Positions 9,383 to 20,130 of a stretch of DNA of 64,000 bases are shown here, one piece after another (the first letter of the stretch is position 1; every line of letters begins with the position of its first letter). Both the position numbers and the translations under genes were made by a program. The stretch is from Lichina pygmaea (lineage: Eukaryota; Ascomycota; Lichinomycetes; Lichinales; Lichinaceae): assembly GCA_963422465.1 (NCBI GenBank), contig OY730174.1:992001-1056000 (forward strand), in the 5' to 3' direction. The notes under the pieces were generated by a model. That model had not been told where the DNA came from, did not search any database, and saw nothing but the letters and a program-made list of their open reading frames with translations.

Positions 9383-12300
9383 TCAGTCCTGCTCCTGCTG
9401 AAACTGTCGCAGAAGAAGCCAGCAGTTTGCGAGGTTCTTGAGTGGTTCCCAGGTATTTTCCGAGTCTGGGTATCCTTTCCACTTGACGAGGTATTGCTGA
9501 CCTTTTCTAGCCAGGATCTGTTCAACCTTGAACTCTTGTTCTTCTTCAGGTTGGTAATGGAATGTTTCCTGCAAGGGTGTGCTCTGGTCGGCTGGTTCAA
9601 TCATTGATATATGAAAGTTTGGATGGACTCTGGCATCCCTTGGTAGTCGTATCTTGATGTTGACTGGTCCTGTTTTTTCTTTGACTGAAAATAGTCTGAC
9701 CTTGATGTTGTCAAGTTTCTTTGTCTTTGGTTTCTTTGTTTTCCAATTTCTTGTAAGGAGGTAGACTTTATCCCCCTTCTTTAGCTGAGGTGCCATTTTC
9801 GATTTCTTGTCCATTTGACGTTGCATTCTTTCTGAGGTCTCTTGAAGGTAGTGCCTCATCATCATGTGCGTTTGTCATAGGAGCTTGTCATGTTGGAGTG
9901 CTTTCTCCATGTTTGGTGAAGCTCTGCTTGGCATCCTGATGTTCGCATGTTGTCCAAAATTGGTAAAAAATGGCGATTCCTTTGTTGAGCCTGATCTGTG
10001 CTGGTTGATTGCCAGCTGTGCCACCGGTAATAACTGTACCCAATTGCTGTGGGTCTGGTTGATGTAATGCCGTAAGTAAGTCTCCAGGACTTGGTTTGCT
10101 TGCTCTGTCTGGCTGTCAGTTCGTGGGTGATAGGCCGTAGACATTTTGGGTTTTGTTCCTATGGCTGCACTGATTGTCTTCCAGTAGTTGGATGTGAAGA
10201 GTTTGTCTCTGTCTGTAATAATCATGATCAGAACTCTGTGGTCTCTGACTAATCTGTCCAGTAAAAGGTGTCCCAACTGTTCTGCTATGTGGGTCTTCTT
10301 GAATAGTACCACTATTAGATATTTTGTGAATCTGTCCACTATCACCATAATCAAGTCGTAGGTGATTCCTGTGACTGGGTCTTTGGACTTGGGTAGCTTT
10401 GTGATGAAGTCTATTGACACGTCTTCCCACAGGCCTCTTGGTATCATGTTCAGGTGTCCTTCTCCGTATGGCTTGTGTCTTCCATGTTTATTTTTCTGGC
10501 ATAGTAGACACTTGCTGATGTAGTTTGTGACATGTTGTCGGAGGTTAATAACATTGTTCCCTGCTTGTTGGATAAGGTCTGTGGTCTTGGAGATTCCTGG
10601 GTGACCATGTGCTGGATTGTTGTGGTAGTTCCTTATTAGTTCTTCAGTGTCTTCTGCTGTGAGCTTGTTGATCTGTGGCTGAGGCACCAGGTTTCCTTGC
10701 TGGTCCTGCTGTAAGATTGTTCCTTGGTGTTCATCATCTTCCATGTGGTCTTTTCGTCAGCTTAGTGCGTCTGCTCTCCTGTTGTCTTGTCCAGGGGTGT
10801 ACAAGATCTTGAACTTGTGTTGCCCTAGGAGTTCAGCCTATCTGACTTGCTATCTGTTCAGCTTCTTGGTTGTCGTGAACATTGTCAGATTCTTGTGGTC
10901 TGTGAGAACAGTGAGTTCAGAACTGCTTTCCGCGTACACTCTCCAGTGTTCGAGTGTGTTGACAACTGCCAATAGCTCTTTGTCGTGGATATCATAGTTT
11001 TGTTCCGCTTGTGTTATTTTTCGTGAGTAGTAGGCAACTGGGTGCCACTTGCTGTCTGCCTGTTGGCATAGACATGCTCCTACTGCCTGATCTGAAGCGT
11101 CCGTCTTGATTTGTGTTGGTTGGCCTGTCTTGAAGTTGAGAAGAACTGGTTCCTTGGCGCAAGTGTCCTTGAGCTGTTGGAATGCTTTTTGTTGTCTCTC
11201 CGTCCACCGGTACTCCACGTCATCGGTGTTGGCCATTGCTGAATCACTTTGATTTTCTCAGGGTCAATCTTGATCTCTTTGATCCCTATGACATATCCAA
11301 GGAATTCAACTTCCAGTTTGTTGAACTTGCATTTCTTTGGGTTGAGCTTGAGCCCTGCCTGTTGTAGGTATCGTAGAACATCCTTCACATGTTTGGTATG
11401 TTCCTGTTGCGTGTTCAAGTAGACAAGAATGTCGTCCAGGTAGACGATAGCTGTTTGGTCCAGGTGTGCTCTGATAACATTGTTGATCAATGCTTGACAT
11501 GTTGCTGGTGTGTTTGTGAGTCCAAATAGCATAACCAGATACTTGTAGTGTCTGTATCAGGTTCTGAAGGCTGTCTTCCATTCTTCTCCTTCTTTCATGC
11601 GTATCAGGTTGTATGCTTCTTTCAAGTCCAGCTTGGTAAAGATTGTAGCTTGGCTGATCCTGTCTCACAATTCGTTCACATTTGGCAACAGATATCAGTT
11701 CTTGATGGTAATGTTGTTGAGTTTCCTGTAATCCACACAAAGTTGAAGACTTCCATCTTTCTTTGGTGCAAATAGTATCGGGTATCCTGCTGGTGATTGA
11801 GATTCTTGAATGAAACTCTTTTTCAGGTTTTCCTCCAGGTACTCGCGAAGTACTTGGAGCTCTTTCTCTGATGACTGGTAAATTGGTCCAAATCCTGGCT
11901 CTGTCCCTGGTTGCAACTTGATCTCATGATCCCAAGGTTGGTGCTTAGGCAACACTGCTGTTGTTGTCTCTTCCTGAAAGAGGTTATCATACCCAGGTCA
12001 GTACTCTTCAGGGATCTCCAGAGGGTTAACAACTTCCTCTCTCTTCATCTCTGACTGTTTGGCCACCTGGTTCCGGGGTGTGCCTGTCAAGGTGGACCTC
12101 TTCTCTTGAGAGTTGTCCTTTCTGTCAGTGAGATTCCACTGAGGACTCCTTCCCTCATCTGTCCACACCTTCTGCGGCTGGTAACAGGTCTGAGCTGTGT
12201 TGTTAGCGCAGTTCCTAAATGTGAGTACTCCTGTCTTCCAGTTAACAACTGAGTTGTGCTTCTTTAGCCAAGGTATCCCCAAATAGATATTCTGAGTGGC

Positions 12301-14100
12301 CAACTTGACAATATCAAGGTGGATCCTTTCAGCATAGTGTCCGGTAACTATTTCCATTGGCTACGTCTTATAGCAGACTAGCTCTGTCTGTCTATTTGCT
12401 ATCGCGAGCTGATAGGGCTGCTGCTTGCGTCTCCTTCCAGTGCCAAGGGTATCATAAAGTTGTCTTGAGATGTAGTTTCCGCTGGCTCCAGAGTCCACAA
12501 GTGTGTATGTCCGTACTGGCGTGTTGGCGTGTAGTGACACAGGCAATCACAGGTGCTTTGCGTTGCTAGGGGTCATGTTGTTGAGCTCCCAATGTCACCC
12601 CTTGACAAGGGAGTTCAGTCTTTTCCTGATCAAAGTGTCTTACCACTGACTGGGCAATGGGTCCAGCCATTCCCATCAGTTCTGAGGAATCTGTTCATGA
12701 ATTTGTCTTGCTGATGCTTGTCACATCCAGGCTTGAGGCAGTACTGCCAATTGTTGATGTAGCAGTTGTAGTTGTTGCCTTGCTGTAGGAACATGAGGTG
12801 TTTGTGCCAATCATGTGTGTGCCTGGGGAATGCGGTGTGTTGGTGTTTGTCCCAAAGGTGGATCTCACACACATCCTTCTCGCAATTGACCCAATGCTTG
12901 TGGCAGGTGGCGTGGTAGGGTGAATGTCCTCCGTACCTTCGTAGTTATTCATGGTAGGTGTAGTAGTGCTTTGTGCAAAACCTCCACTGTAGTTTGCTGT
13001 ACTGTAGATTTTGTGGGTCCATGCTGTAAGCATAGCTTCCTTGTGGTATTTCTTCTTTGATAGACACGGGTTTGTCTCGGTCCCCATCAGAGGTGGTTAA
13101 GGGCTCCTGTCCCTTGTCCTGACCTGTCTGTTCTGGTAGGTTCTTGCCTCCTGATGTTGCCAGTTGGTGGGCTGCTTCCAATATCTGATCGTAGTTGTCC
13201 TATTGTTCAAGGGATAGCTGAGCCTCTTCTGGTGGGTCCTCTGGCTTGATGACATTCCAGTCTCTGTCAAGTGTATTAAGTTGCTGTCAGTGCACCTTGT
13301 TCTTTGAACAACAGTCTTTCGCCATGTAGCCTAGCTTGCCACAGGTATAGCACTTCAGTGCTTTCCCCTTTTTGTTGTTTCTTCCCTTTGTGAACCTTCT
13401 CTTGTGGTGGACTGCATCCAGTTCCATGGGTGCATAGCCATATGGGTCATGTGGCGGTGCCTTGTTAGGCGGCTTGTAGTGGTTGCTCACATGCCATGCG
13501 GGGTGGCTGTATCCTCTGTCGTGGTGTTTCTCCATCACTTGCTCGAATAGCTTGTCATCAATGTTGATTGCTTGTGTGATGAGTTTGTCCAGTGTGTTGA
13601 CTGCTTGTCTGTCAAAGGTGATTTTATTCTTCACGTTTTCCTTGAGTCCACATCAGTACATGACCATCAGGGTGTTGTTGTCCCAGTCAGTCAGTACTGA
13701 GTATTGTTTGAACTGTGTGGTGTACTCTGCGGCTGAGTGTTGTTGTTTGATGTGCTGGATCATTCGTATAGCCACTTTGTCTTTGTTAGATAGTCCAAGG
13801 ATCTTTTTGATCTTGTCCTTGAATTGTGTCCATTTTGTCATCCATTCTGTTGTGCTGTCATGGTCTCTGTTTCCTGAGAGATGTTTGTTGACGTAGGGTT
13901 TGATCCATCAATAAGTATTGCCTCTTATGTAAGTGGTTGCGAAGAGGGGCCACTTCTCCTTAGGCAGCTTTGTCTCTGGTTGGAATTGAAAGTAGACTTG
14001 GAGTTGCATGAGCCAGTCGTCAACCTTGTTCCTTTCGCTGTAGAACAGGTCTGGCTTGGCGACACTAATCTTTCCATCTGGGAAGTTGGGGTTGGTTGCA
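9383..14100 (-). pseudogene. gag-pol region of element A
   Basis: This is the internal coding region of the fossil gypsy element, recognisable from gag to chromodomain by similarity to copies B and C. A C-terminal chromodomain on the integrase marks the chromovirus branch, whose members are known to target heterochromatin. It does not read as an open polyprotein. Confidence 0.85.
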
Positions 14101-14359
14101 CTTCTTCATGCACGCTGCGGTGAGCTGGGTGAGCTCTGCTCACTTTGCTCACTTTTCATGCACGCTGCAGTGAGCTGGGTGAGCTCTGCTCACTTTGCTC
14201 ACTTGTTCGTGTATATGCATGCTGCGGCAAGCACCCCCTGGTTTGTCTCGCCGGTCACATGACCGGTTCCCGTGTCACGCTGTCTGGTACTTCTGTCCAG
14301 TATCCTGTCTGCTGCTTTCTGTGAGTATATAAAGACTGTGTTCCTTCTGGGTCGTAACA
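14101..14359 (-). repeat. partial LTR of element A (5' side of the element)
   Basis: This shares the GTGAGC/GCTCAC unit and the terminal ~200 bp with the 8353-8897 LTR, including the TATATAAAG box (about 14332-14340), and ends GTCGTAACA. It is followed at once by the TGAAG duplication and LINE L1. Confidence 0.85.
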
Positions 14360-14399
14360 TGAAGGCACCTCCAATAAGTCTCAGGCATTTGTTCTGGAA

Positions 14400-15926
14400 G
14401 GCCTGCAACAACTCGAACCTCCACGTGGTGCAGGCTGGGAACCTCGGGGCAGTCGATGGCGGGCGGCTTCCCAGGCTGCTTGTAGTCGCTGCACTGAGAG
14501 CTAATCGAGTCACCAGTCAAGCTGCTGGTGTTGCGGAGTGACAGGCCACTGGAGGTGTCGCACAGGCACCCTGGACACCCCCGTGAAACAGCTACAGCAG
14601 AACAGAGGACTGTGACCAAGCTTGGGAGATGAAAACCACCTGACAGACGACTACCGTGTACACTACAGCCTGAAGCCAGCCCTACAGCTGGTGGATGTGA
14701 AGTCTAGGCGTCTGATAGAGCACCTCTGGAGTAGTCGAGAGGAGTTCTCATCACGTCACCCTCCTAGCAGAGTCTCCAGCTAACACGTGAGGATCTGCTA
14801 GGGGGGGAGTGGCCTTGGCACCACAGTGTTGTTAATCGAACGCAGACCACCTGTTAAAGAAGGAGAGTGGTTGTACGAGGAGACATCGCCACTCCAGTGC
14901 CTAAGGGCTGTGTGATAGCCAAAGTGCTGGCTTGATAGTTTTGCCTAAGGCCTTGCCACAAAGTCTCTTCGTACGATCCACAATCTGGGGCCAGAGGACT
15001 GGGTTATCCAGTGGGCCAACAGGTGCAACCGGGGCCCCACAGGTGACAGTGGACCAAGGAGAACTTCTCCCTACTTGGTTAGTGGACTGGAAAGGTGGCC
15101 CTGCAGGTGCTGGCATGGCCTGCAGGGTCTGTAATGCCTGCGAGGCATGGTCGGCCTTCGTACGAGAGATCTGCGAAGGTAACGTGAAACAGTTAACAAC
15201 TGCAAGGCGTGGTATATAATGGCAGTGACGGAGGTAGGGCCTGGGCCTACTACGAGACTGTCTATATAGCCCGAGAGGACAGATGCACATGCCAGTTCGT
15301 ACAGAGTGCAGGCTTAGGCTGCAAACAACAAGCTCAGGGAGCAAACTACAGTTGGAGCGTGGGCTCTGGGCTGGTGACCCAGCGCTCCGAAGCAGGATCC
15401 CAGGGGTGAGCACATATGGTGGAGTGCAAGAGACCTCGGGACTGTGGGAAAGCGTGGTAGAGACCCTGTGGGGGGGTGCCAACTCTACACTATGTTCTGG
15501 CATAGTACGACTGTGGCCCTACCCCACTATGTGTGTGTGGCCAAGCAGAAGAAACTGCAAAACATATCACCTCTTCATGCTCTCTTTATTCAAGACAAAG
15601 ACAACAAGTCTCTTTTAATCTCCAAGACTTCACCACTATTATTTCAAACCCAGAGCTACTACAGAAGTTCTTGTACTGGTTTATGTCTTTGAAAAAACTA
15701 AACCAGTTTAATCTAGCTTTCAAACTCCACTATTCCCAACCCAATACCTAGATTCTCTTCTCTTACCAGAAACTTCAAGATTTCTTTTGTTACATTCCCT
15801 AGTCACACCCTGCCTTCAGTTTTTATCCCTTCAAAGGTTTTCTGAAGGAGTTCACTATTAGCTAGAAGATCTGCATGGCTGTAAAGCTACTACCAGTGTA
15901 AGAATCAAATAAAATAAAAATAAAAA
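14400..15926 (+). mobile_element. chimeric retrosequence X: ~1.1 kb of unknown sequence fused to a LINE 3' end
   Basis: The insertion is bounded by a perfect 12-bp duplication, TTTGTTCTGGAA (14388-14399 and 15927-15938), inside LINE L1. From about 15518 to the A-rich tail it is nearly the same as the last ~400 bp of LINE L3: the end of ORF2 with CGQAEETAKH, then the 3' UTR. The preceding 14400-15517 is GC-richer, matches nothing else in the window and has no convincing ORF. It opens with an inverted repeat, GCCTGCA (14401-14407) against TGCAGGC (14429-14435), around the palindrome CCACGTGG. The layout fits a non-coding RNA or SINE-like sequence mobilised through a borrowed LINE tail, or a template-switch product of LINE reverse transcription. 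Which one is undecided. Confidence 0.7.
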
Positions 15927-18431
15927 TTTGTTCTGGAATGTGCTAAGAGAAGAGATATTAGAAGATTTTCTTAGAGGATTGAACCAGATCCCCACAGCAT
16001 AACTCAGTAAAGATCTGAGTATTGCAGTGTACACAAGACGTGATGTGAGGACTGGGAAACCCCAAGTAGAATATGAAGTTCTAGAAAGAGAGGAAAGTGC
16101 TTTCTGAGCTTTTTGAAGAATAATTCTCTGGTGCTTATGCCAGTGGAGTTTTGCATCCAGGTACACTCCTAATACTCGCACTTCTTCTTTTGGTCTTAGA
16201 ATCACATTCCCCAGTCTGAGCTTAAGCTGAAGATTGTCTGATCTTCTTCTGGAGAAATGAAGTATTTCATATTTCTCAGGAGAGAAGACTATTCCATGTC
16301 TTGCAGCCTATGATAGACATTTGAGGTGTGTGTTCTTTAACTTCAGAAGGTTGCTTTTTAGAGAGTGTCCAAATGCAAGCAGATTTGTATCATCTGCAAA
16401 TCCCAGAGCAGAAACACCAGTGGAAGGAGAGTGTACAGTTTCATGAAGTTCAGAAATGTAAAATAGAAATAGAATAGGAGATAAAGGGGAACCTTGGGGA
16501 ACTCCACAGTGAATAGGAATAGCAGAAGACTCAGAGTCATCAAACACAAGAGTGGTAGAACAACTGGTGCAGAAAGAGAGAATCCAGGAAGATAGCCAGA
16601 GAGGAATTTCTTTTCTCTCTAGGATTTGTTGGAGGATCTTAGGTAGAACTCTGTCATAGGCTCCTGAGATACCCAAAGAAAGTAGAGATGCAACCATGCC
16701 TTCCTTCCAGACTTTTTCCACTTGGGAAGTTAGTAGGAAGAGTGCTGATTCAGTTGATCTTCCTTTCCTGAAGCCCATCTGGATTTCTGGCAAAAGTCTA
16801 GCTTCTTCTGCTACCTTGCTTAGCCTGGTTGCTGTAATAGCTTCCATCAGCTTGCCAGTTGTGTTTAGCAAAGCTATAGGGCGCCAGGCTTTAGCTTGGT
16901 TATAGCATTCTTTACCAGGTTTTCTTAGACAGACTGTCTTTGTATTCTTGAACCTCTCTGGAAAGTATTCCAGTCTCCAGCATGTTGATGTGAGAACAGC
17001 CATAGCTTGGCAGAACTTGGAACCCAGAGCTTTCAGAAATCCATTTGGCAGCTTATCTTTTCCCCCTGCTGTGAAAGGTTTCTTTTTGTTCAGGATTTGT
17101 TCCACTTCTTCAGCAGTAACTTCCTGAGAAAGCTGGATCTCTGGAGTACTCTGGGAACTCTCTGTACTTGGTTCTGGAACAAGTGCTTTGGGAAAGAACT
17201 GGGCTGAGAATGCTTTTGTCTTCTCCTCAAAGCTTTTAGCTAGTCCTTCTTGAGTTTCCAAGTCTGGGACCAGGGGAAGATCAGGAGTCCTGTTAGCTTT
17301 TGTTTTTCCCCACTTTGCAAGCTTCCAGAATTTTGAAGAACTGGCTAGCTTATGGACTTGTTGTCTGAAGGTGGTCTGCTTTCCCTCTCTGACTGCTTTT
17401 TTCTTGTTCTTAGTTGCTTGCTCAAGGTCTTCTTGGGATGCCTGTCCTCTGAGAACTTGTCTTCTTACTCTTCTTTCCTCTCTAACCTTGTTTTGGATGT
17501 CTTGGTTCCACCAGGGAACTGAGTGACCAGATTGCTTCTGGAGCTGTGTACATTTGCTTGCCACTTCTTGGAGAAAGTTGTCCAGGTACTCCAAGTACTT
17601 ATCCACTTCATCTTTGTCTTGAAAGTGGGAAGGTAGCTGTAGCTTCTCACACTCTACTCTTGCAAGGTTTGAGTCCAGTGTCTTCCAGTTCCTTTCTGGC
17701 TTCCAGGTTTTCCTTGGAGGATCCAGGTCCAGGCTAGTTAGTATAGGTCTGTGGTCAGACCCATGAAAGAACTGGAGAGCCACTTTAGAGAAAATCAGGG
17801 AGTTAGAAAGAGAAGAAGAAATAAAAGACAGATCAATTGCAGAATATGGTTTTTCTGAAAGAGATCTTGCTCTGGTGGGAGTAAAAGATGCAATAGCTAA
17901 ATCCAGATTTAAATCTTTCATTAGACCTTGGAACTTGTTTGCAGTGTCAGAGTACAGTCTTTTTTTCTTTGACCAGTCTGGGTGGTGGAGGTTTGAATCT
18001 GTGAGAAGAATATGTTGTCCTTGTACTTGTAAAGCATTTTGGAGTAAACAGAGAAGAGCTTCTGATGCCTCTGTATAGTTTTCTTGACTTGATGGGGTAA
18101 AGTAAAGATTATGCACCCAAAGAGAAGTAGAAGAGTTTTCCAAGTAGATTTCAAGAGAAATAAAGTCTTTACTCCAGAAAGTAGGATGAAGAGAAGAGAG
18201 TTTCAGGTTTTTATTAATAAGAAAAAGTGTTCTACCAATCTCTGAACAGTAAAGAGGAAGAAAAGAAGAGAAAACAGTAGAGGTGCTTGTCTCCAGGTGA
18301 GGGTTTTTCCAGGGTTCTTGAAGTGCAATAATGTCCACCTCTTGAAGAGCTGAGGTTGCTAGAAGTAGCTCTTGGACTGATTGGCTTTTTTGCACATTAT
18401 ACTGGAGAAGTGTGAGCTTTGAATCTTTCAT
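15927..18431 (-). pseudogene. LINE L1 ORF2, N-terminal and RT part
   Basis: This part starts at ATG 18431, which overlaps the ORF1 stop region in an ATGA. The N-terminal ~230 residues are an APE-type endonuclease: LLQYNVQKS, ALQEPWKNP, TDSNLHHPDW and GSDHRP. The RT domain includes WRPIALLNTTGKL, QMGFRKGRSTESA, GVPQGSPLSP and FADD. One nonsense codon, TAG in place of the Trp of CLSWAAR, closes the frame at 16308, after which the same frame continues to 15927. RT motif A reads LGISGAYD where G1 has LDISGAYD, so the first catalytic Asp is Gly. This copy should be dead. Confidence 0.85.
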
Positions 18432-18433
18432 GT

Positions 18434-19777
18434 AGACATCTTATCTTCAAAGATCTTGAAAGGGTTGGCTGATACTTTTCCCTTATTATTTGTTGATCTT
18501 ACCCCAAGAATTTGAACTTCTGGACAGCTTCCCCTGATTCTCTCTGAGCTTCTGGTTGGCTCAGCTGTTTTATGTTTTTTCCCCCCGGGAGTGGCTGGGA
18601 GAAAGAGAAAGATGTAGCTGGAGATTGGGGTACTGGTGTCAGAGATGTAGAGATTGGGATCTCATACTTCTCTGGGCGTGAAATCCAAGCTTCCCTGGCT
18701 TTCTTGGCTGCTTCCTGGCGTACTGGGCATGTGCTAGCCCAGGCTGGGTGAGGTCCCTGGCAATTGCAGCATTTTGGTTTCAGCAAGTTTTCAGGAATTG
18801 GGCATGCTCTCCTCTCATGTTGTCCACCACATGCTCCACAGGCAGTTCTGTTCCTGCAGGCATGAGCTTGGTGGCTATAGCCAAAGCACTTGAAGCATTG
18901 TGCAATAACTGTGTTTGCCAGGAAGGGTTCCACTTCATGTAGTCTGTGTCCCAGCACTAGTCTATTCTCAATAAGAAGATTGGCCTGTTGGGGAGTAGAG
19001 AGATCCAGGTGGAGAGAGGTGACCTGTTTCTTTTGAGCTATGGATTTCTTGGACCAATATACTCTCAGAATAGTGATCTGTTTGCCAAGAGAAGGGTTGC
19101 TAGTCTGGATTTTTTTGCAGGTGTCCTCCAGATTCTCTGGCTGGATATCTGCTGTTCTGACTCCATGAACCAGAACTGGGAATCTCTTGGGCTGGACTAT
19201 TGCCTTTGTATTGAAGATAGTTGCAGTCCAGGAGGAATCCTTTTCCAGAAAAAGCTTAGTTTCCTGGCTCTCTGTGTGAATAAGAATATCCCCTGATGGG
19301 AGTTTTCTCACTGCCCTGATCTGTTTGTTATAAGAGCTTGGAAGTCTGTCTTGGAGGGCTTGGAAGAGCTGGACATAGGTTCTGTTAGCCATGTCTGGAG
19401 TCTGGTGTCCAGGGTGTACCAGAACCTCTTTGAGAATTCTGGAAGGTAGTGGAATTTGAGCAGAGGAAGTTTTTGCAGCTGCCTGTGCATAAGATGGTTT
19501 TGCCTCTTGTCTATCTAGATGTTTGTTGAGGTTTTCAAGCTCCTGGATAATCTTGTTGGTAATGCCAGAGGGTAGAGGCTGGACAGTGCTAGTCTGCAGC
19601 TCTGCAGAGAGTTTTTGCTTAAGGTTCTCCCAGCTTTTTCTGACTGGTTCTGGAACTGTTTGGGTTTTTAGCCAGGAGTTAAGAAGTTCCCAGTCTTTCT
19701 GTATAGTACTTTCAGTGGTGGGAGGACTAGCTTGAGTGTTAGAGAGACTGGAAGCTGGTGTGGCTAGTGGTGCTCTG
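18434..19777 (-). pseudogene. LINE L1 ORF1 (nucleic-acid-binding, CCHC)
   Basis: The main open part is 19392-18499, starting in MANRTYVQLFQALQDRL. It holds the SGDILIHTES motif and three zinc knuckles, including CFKCFGYSHQAHAC, CGACGGQHERRAC and CCNCQGPHPAWASTC. A frameshift near the C-terminus diverts the last ~30 codons, and another separates the N-terminal part (19393-19777), which still shows the poorly conserved Ser/Thr-rich head. The 5' end is missing at the D junction. The role is LINE RNP formation, inferred from the ORF1 family. Confidence 0.8.
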
Positions 19778-20130
19778 TGTCACGGTTCTGGCCCAGTTCC
19801 ATATCTGGCACAAGTCACACACCTTGCTGGGAAGTTCTATCTGCACTGTTGCCTGTTTGCTCTGCTATTGCCTTGTTGCATATCTGGCACAAGTCACACA
19901 CCTTGCCGGGAAGTTCCATCTGCACTGTTGCCTGTTTGCTCCGCTGTTGCCTGATCTCCTGCCTATAAGAACTTCTCCTACTCCCCCAGCTTCTTCTCTT
20001 CTTTTCTCTTTTTCTTCCTTCCTTATCTTTCATCTTGTACATCAATCCAAGTCTCAAGTCTCAAGCCAAGTCAGGTCAAGGTTACTGAATTAGTTAGGCT
20101 TGAGTTCTGCTCTGCCATTGCCTTGTCACA
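19778..20130 (+). repeat. 5' LTR of element D
   Basis: It begins TGTCACGG and ends TTGTCACA. A ~75-bp segment containing ATATCTGGCACAAGTCACAC occurs twice, making this LTR (353 bp) longer than the 319-bp LTRs of element E. Confidence 0.85.

Larger units (their letters stand above)
8353..14359 (-). mobile_element. Ty3/gypsy chromovirus-type LTR element A (gypsy-1 family), fossil
   Basis: The element is minus-strand with a 545-bp LTR at 8353-8897 and a partial LTR at 14101-14359. A 5-bp TSD, TGAAG, lies at 8348-8352 and 14360-14364, inside LINE L1. Parts in element order are gag with a CCHC knuckle (about 14100-13290), protease with LVDSGASGN (about 12550), reverse transcriptase with YLDDILVY (about 11955-11080), RNase H (about 11240-10850), integrase (about 10744-9870) and a chromodomain with YLVKWKGYPDSENTWEP (about 9520-9383). 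An antisense ORF lies at 8941-9345. The gag-pol reading is broken at roughly ten or more places. LTR subfamily: the GTGAGC/GCTCAC repeat type. Confidence 0.9.
7462..19777 (-). mobile_element. Tad-like LINE copy L1, split by gypsy A and chimeric insert X
   Basis: A minus-strand non-LTR retrotransposon survives in three blocks: 7462-8352 (3' end with an A-rich tail on the minus strand), 14360-14399, and 15927-19777. The blocks join cleanly against intact copy G1. Element A lies between the first two with TSD TGAAG. Insert X lies between the last two with TSD TTTGTTCTGGAA. ORF1 and ORF2 meet in the same ATGA overlap seen in G1. The 5' end is lost where gypsy D begins at 19778. Confidence 0.85.
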
